NCBI GenBank assembly: GCA_907165065.1
Contig: OU015543.1
Coordinates: 10,357,501-10,421,500, forward strand
DNA from: Caprimulgus europaeus
Taxonomy: Eukaryota; Chordata; Aves; Caprimulgiformes; Caprimulgidae
DNA: 64,000 nucleotides
Reading direction: 5' to 3'
The first letter of the stretch is position 1. Each line of letters starts with the position of its first letter. Below, in pieces: positions 25,870 through 39,600 of this stretch. The translations under genes and the position numbers were made by a program. The notes below the pieces were generated by a model. That model did no database searches and was not told the DNA's origin. It was given only the letters and a program-made list of their open reading frames with translations.

Positions 25870-28375
25870 ATTATTGCCCTCTAATGGATAGAGTCTGAAT
25901 GGCTCAGCTCTGCGTGCTTATATTGGTTTCTGTAGCAAGGCATTAAATTGTCTGATATTCCCCATTTTAGAAGACTCTTGTAATGTTTATCCATAAGTCT
26001 GATACATCTTTTGTGGGTAATGTTCCTTTTGTTTGTAAAATTAATTTGAAATTCAGTAGGAAGCCCCTACAGCTTAGAGAAGTGCCTTTTCTTTGTTCTC
26101 TGAAGTTTTATTTCAGCTCAATTATAACTGCTTAAAACTTGCCATTTTCCTTTCCTATTTTTACCCTAATGCTAAAATAATAACTTGAATATGAACAAAA
26201 AGCACCACATCTCTGTACAATGGCAAGAGCAATGACTTTTGGAGAGAAGTGGAAGAGTAGAGCACACTCCCCTTGAGTTATTACATCCAGAGTGTGCTCC
26301 TGTCTCAACACTCCTGCTGAGAGCTCCACGTAACCAGGACCTGCCAAGCTCCAGAGATGTGGGTGGCAGAGGGAATGAGCTCTTCATCTCTCTTCTCTGG
26401 TTGACACCCAAGCTGTAGTGAGGGTTCCACCCCATCCTGCTGAGCAGCTTCCTGGCTGCTCACACATGTAGTCTGTTTTCTAGGATAAGTGGCAAAAGTG
26501 TGTAACGTAATGTTCAGAGATTTAAGGTTTCAAATCTTGGTGAGAGTAGTGATAAAATCAAGTATTCTAGATGCACAGTAGATTAGTTTTTGTTTTGCTT
26601 TTTAAATAAAACTATCTTTGAAGGTAACTTTAGCACAACCTGAGAAAGAAGGCTGCAGATTAGTTGGAAATTGGATTTACAGTTGTTTGTACTGGAAGTA
26701 ATCCACTTCTACGTGCTCTTGATACTGAAATCCTAACAAAGTCATATTTTTTCCTAGCAGGCCTCTGTATTCATTCAATAAATACCTTTGGGAGAACTAA
26801 ATTTCAGAATTACATTTCTTCTCTTTGCAGCCATTTTCCTTTTCAAAATTTCCAGTGCTTGCTTTTGCAGTTGGATAACTAGACAGTGTTTTGAATGCAT
26901 CACAGAACATTTGTCATTAACAGCTTTCCTCATCTTCAGTTGTAGTTGCATGTGACCAAAGCAGCAGTGAGTATCCAAGTTGTCTTCCTCCTCCCGAGGA
27001 GGTTTGTGATGGTGATGGTAAGCAGCATGGTTATTACAGAGAAGTTCCTGATGGATATGGATTGCAACAAGCCAAATATTCATGCTTATGAAATAATGTA
27101 AATGTTCTGGGGAGACCAACAACTGATGTCACAAAGCTCTGCTAAGGTACCTCTAGTTCCTCTGGGTGTTAAGTTTTAGCTGAGACCATCATATTTCTAT
27201 TTATGATCCAATAAACAAGCTGAATCTAAGTTGGAAGAGCAGAAAGAACAGTGCATTAATCAAATTCCTTGGTAATGACTGTTTTCTCCTATGAATGACT
27301 TCTCCAAGGTGTGATACCACACAAGGCATGTGGTACTGGCTTACCCTGTCCTTCCCCAGGGCGTGGGTGCTTCCCTGTGCTCTGCCTGCTCAGCTTGGCA
27401 GGCACACTTTCATAAAAGGCTGTTGTAGAGATCTGAGAGCTTGCTCCTGGGAGCAAAAGCAATTGTCCCTGGGTTTGGGGCTGCTGCGTTTTCCATTCAT
27501 GGAGAAAATAGAAAAAAATTTGTGTATTTTAACAGAGAGATGAAGGAAATTGCAGGACCATCTTTTCAGACCAAGATGGGGACTTTATCTGCATTTATAA
27601 ATATTGGTGTTTTTCTTCTGAGCCTGATGTTTCCTAGCAATATGATTATTTTTTTTTTCCTAAGAATAGTTATTTTCCACTTACAATACATTGGCAGCCA
27701 TTGTTTGTATTGTTTAGGATCAATTGAGGAATTTTTCTAAATGTTATTTTGATTTGATGACTTTGTTCATCTGTGAATTATGAAAGCTCTGATTGTTTAG
27801 TGCACAAGAAAGCTACAATGCTTTGCTGGCTCACATGCTCGCTTCATGCATGCACATTGTGATAGCTGTAGTAATAGCATCATTAAAGAACAAAAGGTAG
27901 CAACACATAGTAGCTCTGTATCTGGCCAATCCCCTCAAATTACCATAAATATTTGAGCAATCTGAATAGTTTTGGACTCTGTAGTAAAGCTTTCCTGTTC
28001 TTATCTGGCACTGAAGGAATGTGGAATCGAGTATTCATTTAACCAAGTATAAAAATATGTATGCTATGCAGTTATAATCATGTGTCATTAATCAGAAAAT
28101 ACTGCAGAAACTCTGACAAATTAAAAACACAAGGATGTGTCTGCAAGGGCTTTTTCAGTCATTAAAAAGCTGCTTCACCTCTCAGGCAAACTATTTAATG
28201 GCAACTTCTTGCTCAGTGTACTGACATCTTCAAAGGCTCTGACATCTGTCGGCCTTTGAACTACCATTAAAAAATATTATCCCATTTCCATTCTTTTATG
28301 CCCATTTTTTTAATTATAGCCCTTCTTTCAAGTTAGGAACATGGTTGGTTTAAATGATGCTGTCCTTTCGTTTTC

Positions 28376-28560
28376 AGCCACCCAGCTGCGGTTTGAATAA
28401 ATTGATGTAGAATCAAAGGCGGGACTTTAAAGGGAAAAGGTTTGATGGACTTGGACTCCGAACCAGATGAGGTTTTATGATGAAAAGGGTTTAATCCCAG
28501 CACAGGCATCGCTTCTATCAGTTGAGCAGTACAAAGCGATTCATATATATAGGTTCACGA
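28376..28560. promoter_or_regulatory. Candidate conserved non-coding element 1
   Basis: A non-repetitive, stop-rich stretch with a dense set of factor-like words: E-box CAGCTG (28383-28388), TCF/LEF-like ATCAAAG (28412-28418), a TTTAATCCC homeodomain-like word near 28489, and an ACAAAG word near 28532. It looks like regulatory DNA rather than decayed repeat. This is pattern recognition only; no alignment was available. Confidence 0.3.
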
Positions 28561-28979
28561 GAAATGATCTATTTTTTTTTCTATATTTTTTTTTTTTTTT
28601 AAACAGCACAGATCTCTTCAGGACTTGCAAATGTGGCATTAGCTAATATTCAGAGAGCTGATTTCCTTTCATCCACCAGAAGCTTATGATTATAGTACAG
28701 TTCTCGAATTGGAAATGAGAGCTGCAACACAGATTTAAAGCTATGCTGTCTGATTTGTATTCAATATACATGTCACTGCGGGACAAGCCAGTCTGGGCCG
28801 AGCTGGTTCAATAAAGGGAAAAACAGTTTCAGCATCTGAAATTCTGGTGGGGAGGGGGGGGAAAGGTACCAATTAATTCTTACCTGCTCTACCTGAGTAT
28901 TGTGTTGGATACTTAGTAGATTACTATCGTTTCTAAAGCTGTGCAAACAAACCCTTGTGATAACATTTCTTTGGTGTCT

Positions 28980-29240
28980 TTTGCATCAGAGGCTGAGAGG
29001 AAATATGCAGTATTAATCAGCGACGGCGTGTAATGTAGTCATTTATAGGGAAGGCAATGTTTGTTTTTCGGTGCATGAGTTTCAAGGAGGTTTAGCAGAG
29101 CCAGCCTTGCTATTCCTTTATAGAAATAGCCTTCATTAATGTGGTAATTAGGCATGCATATGGGGAAAACTGAAATCTGTCTCAACAAATGCATCAGATG
29201 CCATTTGGTAAAAATACCACCTCGTCGTCGTCGAGAAATT
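28980..29240. promoter_or_regulatory. Candidate conserved non-coding element 2
   Basis: Contains CATTAATGTGGTAATTAGGC (29133-29152) with a TAATTA homeodomain core (29145-29150), CAGCGACGGCG near 29020, and a (CGT)n run at 29223-29232 inside an otherwise CpG-poor intron. No coding frame of note. Regulatory status is inferred. Confidence 0.28.
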
Positions 29241-32200
29241 ATCTCTGATAGCTGGCTGGTCTGTGTGCTCCGTGTTCGTGAGAACTGGTGGTACATTGTC
29301 ATGAGTTCTTACTTCTACGTAGTCAGATTGTGTCCTTCAAAACAGTGATGCTTTCCAGAAAAGTAAAAGCAGTAGATTTCCAAAGTCTGCTAATTATCTT
29401 CTTAAAAGCCTGTGCTTCGTTGTTGTACAGGAGACTGCTCCCCTTGGCGCTCTGTCTCCACTCAAGTTTCTCCCTCAAGCCTTCCTCACAACTGTTGTTC
29501 CCTGCCAGAGTACTCAGTTTAGGAGCAATACATTGTTCCTGATCTCTTAATGCAATTTTGAGGTTGTTTGGGGTTTTTTTTTTGGGGAGGGGGAAGGTAG
29601 TAAATATAAACACAGACCTGCATAAATGGATATATTTAATGGGTTATTTTATTTTACTTTATTTATAAAGTTTTCATGTTTAGTATGTATTTAGATTTTG
29701 CATTTAAACTTCATATTAATATTTATTGAAAGTATGGTAGCTTCAAAACAGTGGCATAAATAAATCTTGAAGAAATTCCAGCCCCAGGTTGCAAGGATGC
29801 AGTGGCCTGTTCATCATTCAGAAGATGAAAGGGGCATCAACTGACTTCAAGGACAAAACTGAGAAGGATGAAAAGGAGAGAGATCAATGTGAAGGTGCCA
29901 GAGGAAGATACTGAGCCAAAAATCCTCTCGGTTCTGAGAAATGTTATGCACACAGTTTTCATTTATTTTGTACAGATCATCCTGTGATTGATCTTGTCTT
30001 TCTGAACTGGTAGCTGTGGAGCATGATGCTTCCAAAAGGACTCTGAAGTCAGAGGAGCCACTGTCAAGATGATGGGAATAGTGCAACCAGCACTTGAGGA
30101 TGAAGGTGCAGGGAAGGAGCCTAGAAATGGTGTCAGCTGTAGGTGTGTGCACAAAATACTCAATAAGTACCTTCAGCTGATGCCTTTGACTCCAACCTAA
30201 CACCAAGGTTGAAGTAAAGACTTCCTTCTCTAGGACTTCATCCTCAGATGGAGGTGGCAGGTTTATCTGTTTGATATAAGGAGTGATGCTAAAGATAATA
30301 AAGTAGAATACACTTCTTCCAATTAGGAGTTGATGTCATTTTGACATCAGGAAGTCAAAAGAAGGAAGCCAAAAGTTGCAGATGGGTGTGTAATTCTGCA
30401 TCTTATTTGTGTAGGTAGCTAACATACAGATAAGAATTTACCACAACTCATTGATTAACAGAAATACTGGAGCTGTTGTTACTGCCTTGCAGAAATGAGG
30501 GTTCTTTTGAAAGTTAGGAGCTGATTATTTCTTTAAAGTCTAAACCTGTAAGTGACACAATTTTTATTTCTGAAGCTGCTGGATTTCAGGATTTCTGCCC
30601 ACACATATTGCCATTCATGAGACCGAGCATGAGGGCTTCATGCTTGGTTAAAGACTGTCATCTTCAATACAGCAGCATGACATCAGTAACGAGAGTTTCC
30701 TGGTGTATTAGGCTCTTTAGTAGAGCAGCGTAGTACACACAGGCTCCTGCATTTAAGTCATCTTTAGTCATCGTCCCAGACAATCACGGCGTTAGGTTCC
30801 TTGCTTGGCTTCCTGTGGTCATGCTGGAGTTCTGAAAAGTTGCTCTTTTTCACCTTGAGAGCAGAGCTTGGACAGTAGCATGAACTTCGAGTCTTCCTCA
30901 AGTCCTTCAGCTGCCTGTTGAGGAGATAGTCATGGCAGATGACTTGAATGGGAGTTAGTGTCCAAAGTCTGCATTTCTACAAGTATTAACTTCAGAAGGT
31001 GAAAATGGGAGATATCTTATGCACAAACAGCTCCTTACTTTGACTTTGTATCTGCATCTTGTTTTATGTTTGTCCTGGCAAGTTTTGCAACTGATACCAT
31101 TTCCATTACAGTCACCAGAAAACCTTTCTGAGATGTGTGGGTTAAAATTTCTGAAGTACTCAAAAGTTGTATGTGTTTTGAGCAGTAATTTAAACAAATG
31201 CATCCAAAAGAGAAGTGTGATGCTTTTGTGGGGGTTTGTTTTTTTGAAGTTGGGATTGTTTAGTGTTTTTTTACTTACAATGAAGTCTTTTCATTAGGGC
31301 AAAGACATTTCTCATAGACAATACAGCCTGTACCTCTTCTGGGGACAAATTAGGAATTATAATACATTTAATTTTGCTGCCTCATGGACATGAATGTCTG
31401 TAGTAATCCTTAAATCTGTAATACATCATGTCTGCATTTAAATCAGAATTACATGTTGTTCAGGAAATGCTAATGCTTTTAAATTTAATATGTGGAAAAT
31501 TTAAATGCAAATATTTTTTAAAAGCTTTGATTTAGGGGATGCTGGGCACAGAAATACTCTGACTGATGGGTAGTTCTTGCCAGTCCACTGCAGAGATCTT
31601 TAGCCTCCATTTCTGTTTCAGGAAAGTCCAATCCTTCCTTAAATATCAGTAGCTTTTCTTCACTTTCAGAACAAGCTTTGCTCCAGTGTTATTTCAGAGC
31701 TGAATTTATCTTTAACATTCACCCAAAAGGAACACTTTTCTTTCACATCCTGAAATACAGAAAATTAAGCTTTATATTGTTCACAAAGGAAAACAGGGAA
31801 GACTAAACAGATGTGTCTGGTGTGATTTTCATCAATCATCATTTAGGGATAGGTTGTTGTGGTTTGTATGATGCAGCAAACTTGGTATTAGATATAGATT
31901 TTTCTGTCTTTTTTTTTTAGCCACTCTGTATTTTATCTATATTCTGCTCTCACAAGTCATTTTAGGGGATCACTGCATTAAGCAAGTATTTATGGCTGTT
32001 TTTTTGGTTGTTTTTTTTTATCTCCATCATACTTAAGTTACATTAATGCAGTTATGTAGATTGTTAGGTGCCCAGTTGAGTGCTTCTCTTAAATTTCTTA
32101 GTAGAAAGACAGAAGGAAAGGAGCCCTCCAACTAGTTCTTTCCAGGTAGGTCTCTTAGTAGGTCTCTTATTCAAATAATTTTGTTTGTACAAAGAGAAAT

Positions 32201-32691
32201 ACAAATATAAACATTTGTTTCATCAGATAAAAAGAGAGGAGAAAGCAAGCTGGGTGTTTTAATTTTGGACTCACTAATCTATTTCAAAGCAAAGACAGTA
32301 AATCAGGTAAGAAACTGTTCTGGATCTGGCAAGAGGGCAAGTCTTTTCCAGGTCTTAGCATTGTTAAATGGAAAATATATTTACATTTATCTCAATTTCA
32401 ACTTGGTAAGTAATCCTTTCACTCAGCAGTGCACTGTATTGTTTAGTTACACATGTAGGCTTGAGGTTCTTCCATTTGAGTAAAAATCATTTTATTAGGA
32501 AAGCAGTGACAGTAACCAACCTATGTGCAGTTCTGCTTTCTAGCTGCTGTTAACTAAATTAGAATCAAATGGACTTATGTAAATTAAGAAATCAAAATAA
32601 GCTCCGTTAATTTTAAGCTCTTTGTGGAGCTGTTCAAATGGATGTCTGATTTTCTTTATTTTGCTTTCCACCCTTCTCTCTTCTTTTTTTT

Positions 32692-32723
<32 letters not shown>

Positions 32724-34026
32724 CCCAGTAATTTGTAGCTTAAGTGCCATTTACATTAACTGGGATTTAGGCAGTGAACTGGCTTCTTTAAAAGTCCAGA
32801 TCTATTTCAGTGCACTCATTTTGGAAAAAATAACCATCAAAATTTGTGTTTTGCTTGATACCATGTCACAGCAGATCTTGAGAATTTGCTGCTCTTTTTC
32901 TTCCCTGTAGTCTTAGATGTGGAAACAAGAATGATGCTGATATTTTCAGTGTAACTTTTCCTGCTGACATTTTGATACCTGACTTGCATATTTCTTTTCA
33001 ACCTTCAGAAATATATGGCAAAGTTAGGGAACAGTTGGGATCACCGATGGAAATGTTGCCTAAGCATGTTTCTCTATAGGAATTACATGGATAGACTCTC
33101 TTTAGTAATTTTATTGAAAATGGAGCTAAGCAGAAGGTAACTTCTCTTTATTGTTCTTCATGAGTCAACACTTCCATCGTGTTGCAGGAAAATGCTTAAG
33201 CTGTAGAGCAAGAGTAGACAAGATGCAGCAAGTGCATTACTAAGAAATAAAATTTAAAGGGTGCTGGACTTTTTTGGCAACTGTGTTAAGTACAGGGGGA
33301 AAAAATGAAGTTGACCTTGGTTTGAATATAAAGAAGAGTGATGTTTAGCCTTCAGCAGCACTGTACAGGTAGGATGGCGTTAAACCTGTCCTAACTAACC
33401 CCTAACTGACACCCTAGTAGATACAAAATAAACAAGGGTAGTAGGAATATTTACTTTTATCAGATTCATAAATGTTAGAGGCATTTTTCAGAGCATACAC
33501 AGTGCTGAAACAGTCCAAGTAAAGAATCTTACAAAGGAGGTTTGACGTTTAAATGAAGCTTAATGCCATTAAAATTAATAGAATAAATATGTAAGTTATC
33601 AGCTCAACACCTCACTTTACAAGTCCTAGTGGATATTTTCAAGTGAGATGTCAGAGGTACATTTGCAAAGGTGAGAAAAGCTGGGATTGTGTGGAGATGG
33701 AGTTGATAGACCTTTGTGTAAGCCCTGTAATATGGGGATTCAGATTTTACACTGCTGAACAACAAACATTTTACTGTTAGCACTGTGGTTGCCACCTGCA
33801 CTGCTTTTACAGAGGTTTTTTTGACACTGAACGTTGATCTGTTTGAGTCTAGAGAACTGCCACTCTTGGTGTGATGTGGAGGTTAGTGAGTGCAACTTTG
33901 GTTTCTGTAACAGTTTTCCTACAAGAGAACACCTAAACTTGGTATTATGCAGCTGATTTATAAACTGTGACCATTTGATTAATGAACTTCACCCCTTCAC
34001 TGCAATATGGTCACATTAATTTGATT
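29241..34026 (+). other. CEP112 intron B-C: no gene recognised
   Basis: AT-rich DNA with scattered T runs. The minus-strand frame at 29847-30206 (119 codons) has no recognisable domain. A perfect TGATGTCA-TTT-TGACATCA inverted repeat lies at 30331-30349 and the T15A15 palindrome at 32693-32722. Confidence 0.6.
32693..32722. repeat. T15A15 palindrome
   Basis: Exactly fifteen T followed by fifteen A, a perfect 30-bp self-complementary sequence. It lies at the end of a pyrimidine-rich run that starts near 32667. Confidence 0.95.
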
Positions 34027-34566
34027 CTCCCCCTCTACTCTGCTCTCGTAAGGCCCCACCTGGAGTGCTGTGTCCAGTTCTGGAGCCCCCAACACAAGAA
34101 AGACATGGACCTGTTAGAACGAGTCCAGAGGAGGCCACAAGGATGATCCGAGGGCTGGAGCAGCTCTGCTGTGAGGACAGGCTGAGAGAGTTGGGGCTGT
34201 TCAGCCTGGAGAAGAGAAGGCTCCAGGGAGACCTTCTAGTGGCCTCCCAGTACCTGAAGGGGCTACAAGAAAGCTGGGACTTTTGAGGATAGGGAGTGAT
34301 AAAACAAGGGGTAATGGCTTTAAACTGGAAGAGGGTAGGTTTAGATTAGATATGAGGAAGAAATTCTTTGCTGTGAGGGTGGTGAGACCCTGGCCCAGGT
34401 TGTCCAGAGAAGCTGTGGCTGCTCCTCCCTGGAAGTGTTGAAGGCCAGGTTGGATGAGGCTTTGAGCAACCTGGTCTAGTGGAAGGTGTCCCTGCTGATG
34501 GCAGGGGGGTTGGAACTGGATGAGCTTTAAGGTCCCTTCCAACTCAAACCATTCCATGATTCTATA
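34027..34566 (+). repeat. CR1 LINE 3' end, plus strand, best preserved copy
   Basis: About 540 bp closely resembling CR1: CCCCCTCTACTCTGCTCT, CCCCACCTGGAGTGCTGTG, GGAGCCCCCAACACAAGAA, TTCAGCCTGGAGAAGAGAAG, GGTAATGGCTTTAAACTGG, GAGCAACCTGGTCTAGTGGA and CCCTTCCAACTCAAACC, with tail ATTCCATGATTCTATAG. It includes the very end of ORF2 and the 3' UTR. It is 5'-truncated, and the least diverged repeat in the window, so probably the youngest insertion. The frames at 34065-34286 (+) and 34201-34557 (-) are parts of it. Confidence 0.95.
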
Positions 34567-36493
34567 GGATGAAGATGTCTCCTAGTTAAGGAGTTGTGCA
34601 ACAGCAGCAATGTTATGGACAGAATATTTTTCCCTCAAGAGTGAGAACACTTAAGTATGCACAAAATACCATGTAAGCCTATAATAAAACACATCTCTTT
34701 GAGTATCAAAGTTTTAGCTCTGCTGATATTTTGGTGTTTCTAGGAAGTACTAGACTAGTGATCAGGATGACTTATCATTATGGTGGTGCTACCAAAGCTC
34801 CTGCACTTCCTTGATTTCCTCCAGCAGAGCTTGCACAGCCCCATGGTTTTTTGGAAGGTTGGATCAGCGCTCTTAGGAGGTGAGACCAACCTGTTGGTCA
34901 TTGAGCTGTTGTTCATTTTCACTTCATTTCACACCATTTCATTTATCTGCTCCCTTAATTACCATATTTATGGGCCGATGTGTTCTTACCCAAAAGGCAT
35001 TTAAACTTGGCAGTGTAATAGATTGTGCTGTGAAAGCTGAAGAGCTGTTTATTACTTAACCCTGTTAATTTGCACTCTGCCACATCATTACCCGTGTGAT
35101 AATGTGTGACATTTGCAGAAATAGTTTTCTTTGCAAATCAAATCTATCTTTTTAAGGATTCATGATATTGACAAATTACTGATTTTATGAGTCACAGGGA
35201 AAATTGGATAATAAATTCTTAACATTTTAATTGAAATTGCTGTGATACAGAAAATAATTTCAATATAGCTGGTTAAAATGGGCATAATTGAGTTAAGTAC
35301 AAAGCTTTATTTAGAAGATTATATTAAAAATTTGAGTTACTAAATTTTAATGACTCTCCCTAATTCAAAATTCTTTTGAAGTATTGGGTTAGATTTGGTA
35401 TCTCTTCAGGTTTAGATTGTAGCTTGAACAAAAAGATTCCTCTTGCAGCGCTGCTGTGTACCCTTTGTATCAATGTCAGGTCACAAAGGAGCCACAAATG
35501 TAGCTGCCAGCTGGCCGAACTGGCCAGTTGAAATTCATCTGGCACGGAGGAAAGCAAGAGATATACTGGGACCAGTGAGTCCGACTCAGTAGGATGCTTT
35601 GTAGACAAAAAGATCAGAGAACCATTAGGACTGTGCCTGGCTCTTGGTACCACCCTTGGTTGCCTAAAACTCTTTTATCTCTAAAGGGTAAAAATCATTG
35701 GGATAATTCCCTAAAACCAGAATGAGATCAAGTGTAAAGACCGATTGTTGTGACTTGTTGAAGCTGCAGTAGTAAAACTCATTAATATAAAACAATTTTG
35801 TTTTAAACATAAACCAACATTATACATCTTTGAAGTTCTTACAGCTCTACTTCTTTCTAAGCTTAGAGCTGCAAAGAAATAATATTTGTTTACTTTTTTA
35901 GCATTCTTTTATGTCAGATGCATTGCTTATTTTTGTGATGGTAGAGAAACTTGTCTTATCTGTTTCTCAGCACTTTATAAAGCTTTGTTTATTAATCAGA
36001 AAGTTTAAAGTAGTTCAGATTCCCAGATAATCCCTTCTGAGGTATTTTACAGTAAATATGTCCCCAGTCACTGCATGACTGGGATGGGAGACTTCATCCA
36101 CCTCTTCTGGGACCTTGCACTGATGGTGGTAAAAAGGGAATCACTGTCACCACTGAATCACTGGGTGTTTCTGCTTTGTTCCTTGTTTTCCTTTTAATTC
36201 TTCTTCATCATCAAAGTGAGATTTGTTTTTACTACAGACTTCCTTTCCCTTGACTGGACTGATCTTCTTTCAAAAATAATCCAGTACCCAATAACAAATA
36301 TTATGGATACCTCATCCATCCCAAGACACAGAGCAGCCGATCTCCCTTTCGGAAGGGTTCAGCTGATGGTTTCACAGAGTGCACTGGTCAAACTCCTGCA
36401 CTAATTTTAAGGTTCTTCCAGGTGAGAAAATGCTGAGAAGGTATTGGCACACAGAGGGCAGAAGCTATCGGTGGTTCAAATGACGCTGTTAAT

Positions 36494-36519
36494 TATGGGC
36501 TAATATTATATAGCCCATA
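36494..36519. repeat. Short perfect inverted repeat (9-bp stem)
   Basis: TATGGGCTA (36494-36502), an 8-nt AT loop, and TAGCCCATA (36511-36519). The stem is too short and isolated to call a structured RNA or a transposon end. Confidence 0.55.
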
Positions 36520-36621
36520 TATGATATTATAATAGGTTATTATCCTAGAAAGGACCATTGTGATCATGTAACTTAACAGCTCTTGTTTGAGCTAAGTCCA
36601 TGGAACTGCCCAGAGTTTTCA

Positions 36622-36665
36622 GGGGATTTCATTGGGGTTTTGGGGGGGTTTTGGTTTGGTTTGGG
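36622..36665 (+). repeat. G/T-rich run with G-quadruplex potential
   Basis: G runs of 4 (36622), 4 (36634), 7 (36642) and 3 (36663) are separated by short T-rich spacers. One spacer is slightly longer than the usual seven bases, so quadruplex formation is possible but not assured. Confidence 0.5.
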
Positions 36666-39600
36666 TTTTTTTAAATGCAAAGTTAAACACAGCAAACAGA
36701 GACCTATGCAGTCATCCCCAACTGAAGCCAAGTTAGCCCCATGCGGAAAACTTTTGAAACTCAGTTTGAAGTGTTGTCATAATCCACTTGAGAAATGCAG
36801 TGATCTTTAAAAGTGATATTTTTTTCATCAGCTTGAGTACACTCAGCAGCGAAGAACAACAAAGGGTTATTGCAACTTCATCTGCTGGCAGATGTTAGTC
36901 ACTTACTGTAAAAACTGCTGAAGCAACACCTAAATGACTCTAGATCTGAGCCTCAGGGAATAAGTTAAGATTAGATTTGATCTTAACTCTGTGTTGCCTT
37001 GTTTTTGTGAGTTCAAAATGCCCTCAACATTATTTGAAGCTAAATGTGGTGATGAGGTGGATGTGGTTTGGTGTGTAATACATTGAGAGGGAGACAGTGA
37101 AGTCCGTGTATTCCATCATTGTGAGTATAAAAGATGCAGTCATGCTCCAGCCTCTTCCTTAGAAACTGATCCAAGGAAATGCTTCATGGGGTTGAAGTAA
37201 GAACTCCTGAAAAATAAAGGGAATTTTTTTTTAATTAGGCTGTAGTCATTCCGTCCATTTCTCATCTCTGTCGCATGTAACTGTGGCAGAGTTTCAGACA
37301 TTAGCAACAGATTTTAATTTGAACTTTTTGCCAACTTTATATTTTCTTATGCAATTTATTTTTTAAAATTAAGAGCACATGTTTACCTTCCAAATAACAT
37401 GCAGAACATTTATGGGCATTTTAAATAGGCCAAAGTGAGTGAGCAACCTTTTTTTTGTTTCTTTCAAGTCTATTTTTTCCCCTACAGGCAAATTGCTGGG
37501 GGCTTATGACCCACCCTTTTAATGCCACTATTTCAGCACAGATATTCTTAGTTAGATTTCTAAGTTATTCCTTTGAAACAGAAATAGAAATCACCATCTC
37601 AGCTAGCAGTTTCTTCAGCAATAGGATTGACATAGGCACATACACATGCATACAAGTATGCTGTATAAATTCACATGAAATCTCTATCCTATCACACAGT
37701 TTACATATTTGAGTTTTTATTTGATTTGAGATACTCTGTAAGCTAGTGGTTTCTTTCTATTTTTTTTTTCTTTATGTGGATTAATAGTAATTTTACAAAA
37801 TGCTTTCTTGTTTGGGCCATCCTGTGGAATTGCTGTGAACTTCTGTATTCTTTGTAAAAAAAGATACAGATCTCTTTTATTTCATTTACTCATACAGCTG
37901 AAATAAAGACTATAAAAAAAGCAGCAAGTAGCAATAAAATTTTGGAACTATTATATACTGTGAAGTCTTTATTTCTTGTGTTTAAGCCTTATGTTTAGCA
38001 CAAGAATAATATGCTCTGGTGGAATGCTTAAGATGTGTATTTCTCACGGCAGCTCTTATACCCTAGTACTTGTTTAGACCATACAAATTCAGTAGGCATA
38101 GTTCACAGACATAGATTTAAGCAACTAGAAAAAGAATTTAAGAAACCAATACTGAGGAAAAGGATTCAGTTTTATAAAGAAACCAAGCAAGCATCATACC
38201 TTCAGAGCTTGGCCATGAGAAGTGACATTTTGTAATTGCATCTTTTGGTTTTCCACAGAATTGTTAAGAAAAGGCAGTTGCTCTTAATTTTTATATTTCA
38301 TGGATTTTTCACAACTGTGAATTATGTAATCTTGGGAGGTTTTTTTCCTAGGAGTACTAATTTGCCTACTTTTAAGTCTAATAATAGTTGATTAAACCTA
38401 GCATGTGGAATAGCAGGATCTTAGTGATGGAATGTTTGGGATTCATTTTCTTTAGCAGTTTGAAGATATCCATGTCACACAGAGTTGTCTCATGCAGCAA
38501 GTTGTTGGGTTGTAAGCTGCTTCTGCCAGTGACTTTGTTTATGGGGAAAAAATGTGAGAACTAGACTTATTTTGAAGTAATTGACAAGAACGGTGTCTGT
38601 GATCCCCAATATAAGCTTTTTCCAGTCACTTTGGAGAGATTAGATGTCTCTTAACATCATCTTACCAGCAGTGAAGTTGCTCCCGAAGGACTTCTTTAAT
38701 CATATTAGTTTCGCTGCCATCACCCCATCTTCAGATTCTTTCTTCTTTCCTAATATAACTAAATCTGCTTTTGCCATCTATTAGGTCCAACATTAATGCT
38801 CCTTTGCATATTAATTACGGTTGCTTTACCTATAACATTCAGCCCACTATCTTTTGGCTCCCCAGTTTTGAATCTAAAGGCTCGGAGCTGTGATTTTTTC
38901 CATGTGGCAGTAGAAAGCACTGGATTGTGCTATTTAATTTTCTGATGGCTTTGTATAAGAATTATTGAATACAGAACAAAGTAAAGCAGAAAGATGTAAT
39001 GGTTGAGTTAGGAATTCACCCTATCTCTGGCTTGTAATATGATTTATAACTGGATTTTCCCTGTATTGTAAAAAGTTAGCCTTGTCTCCTTATCCTAAAG
39101 ATTTTCTTAAAGTTTTTAGGAAACTTCTGAGCAATGCAATATCTCAATTTTACTTACACAGGGCGGGGGGAAAACTTAATGAAGTTTTTTGCTTTAAAAA
39201 AGAAAAGGGGGAAAAAAAAAAAAGAAGGAAAGTGGTAGTGGCGGGGAATGAGCTCTTAAAAAGAGCTCTGTCAGATTAAAAGATAATTGTTACTATTCCA
39301 GGCAGGATTTGCATTGGAATGGCTATTAAAAACCCCAAATGCTATGTATGTCAGTTTAGAACTCAGACTGTATCCTCCTATAGAAATTGTAGCTCTGTAG
39401 CATTTCTTTGGTTAAGTGAAAACCAGTTAGGCTAACATTTTGTTACGAACTTGAGGTGAAATTATTTTCTGAAAGAATTATAAAAGTATATTGTAGATTA
39501 TATATTAAATGTACTTTTAAGTTTTAGTCTGTATAATTATATACTAAAATGTTCTTTATGTTTTTAGCCTATATAGGGATTTAAGAAAAAATTACATATG

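Larger units (their letters stand above)
21681..28375 (+). other. CEP112 intron B-C, middle: no gene recognised
   Basis: Mostly unique DNA. A locally more GC-rich part (about 22600-23340) gives several chance frames on both strands with no shared family signal. The simple repeats at 24933-25002 and 25849-25869 are listed separately. Confidence 0.6.

Noticed and set aside
29847..30206. 119-codon minus-strand frame
   Set aside because: No recognisable domain and no promoter or splice signal; other frames in the same place are also open by chance.
34065..34557. Open frames of 73 codons (+) and 118 codons (-)
   Set aside because: Both fall inside the well-preserved CR1 copy at 34027-34566.
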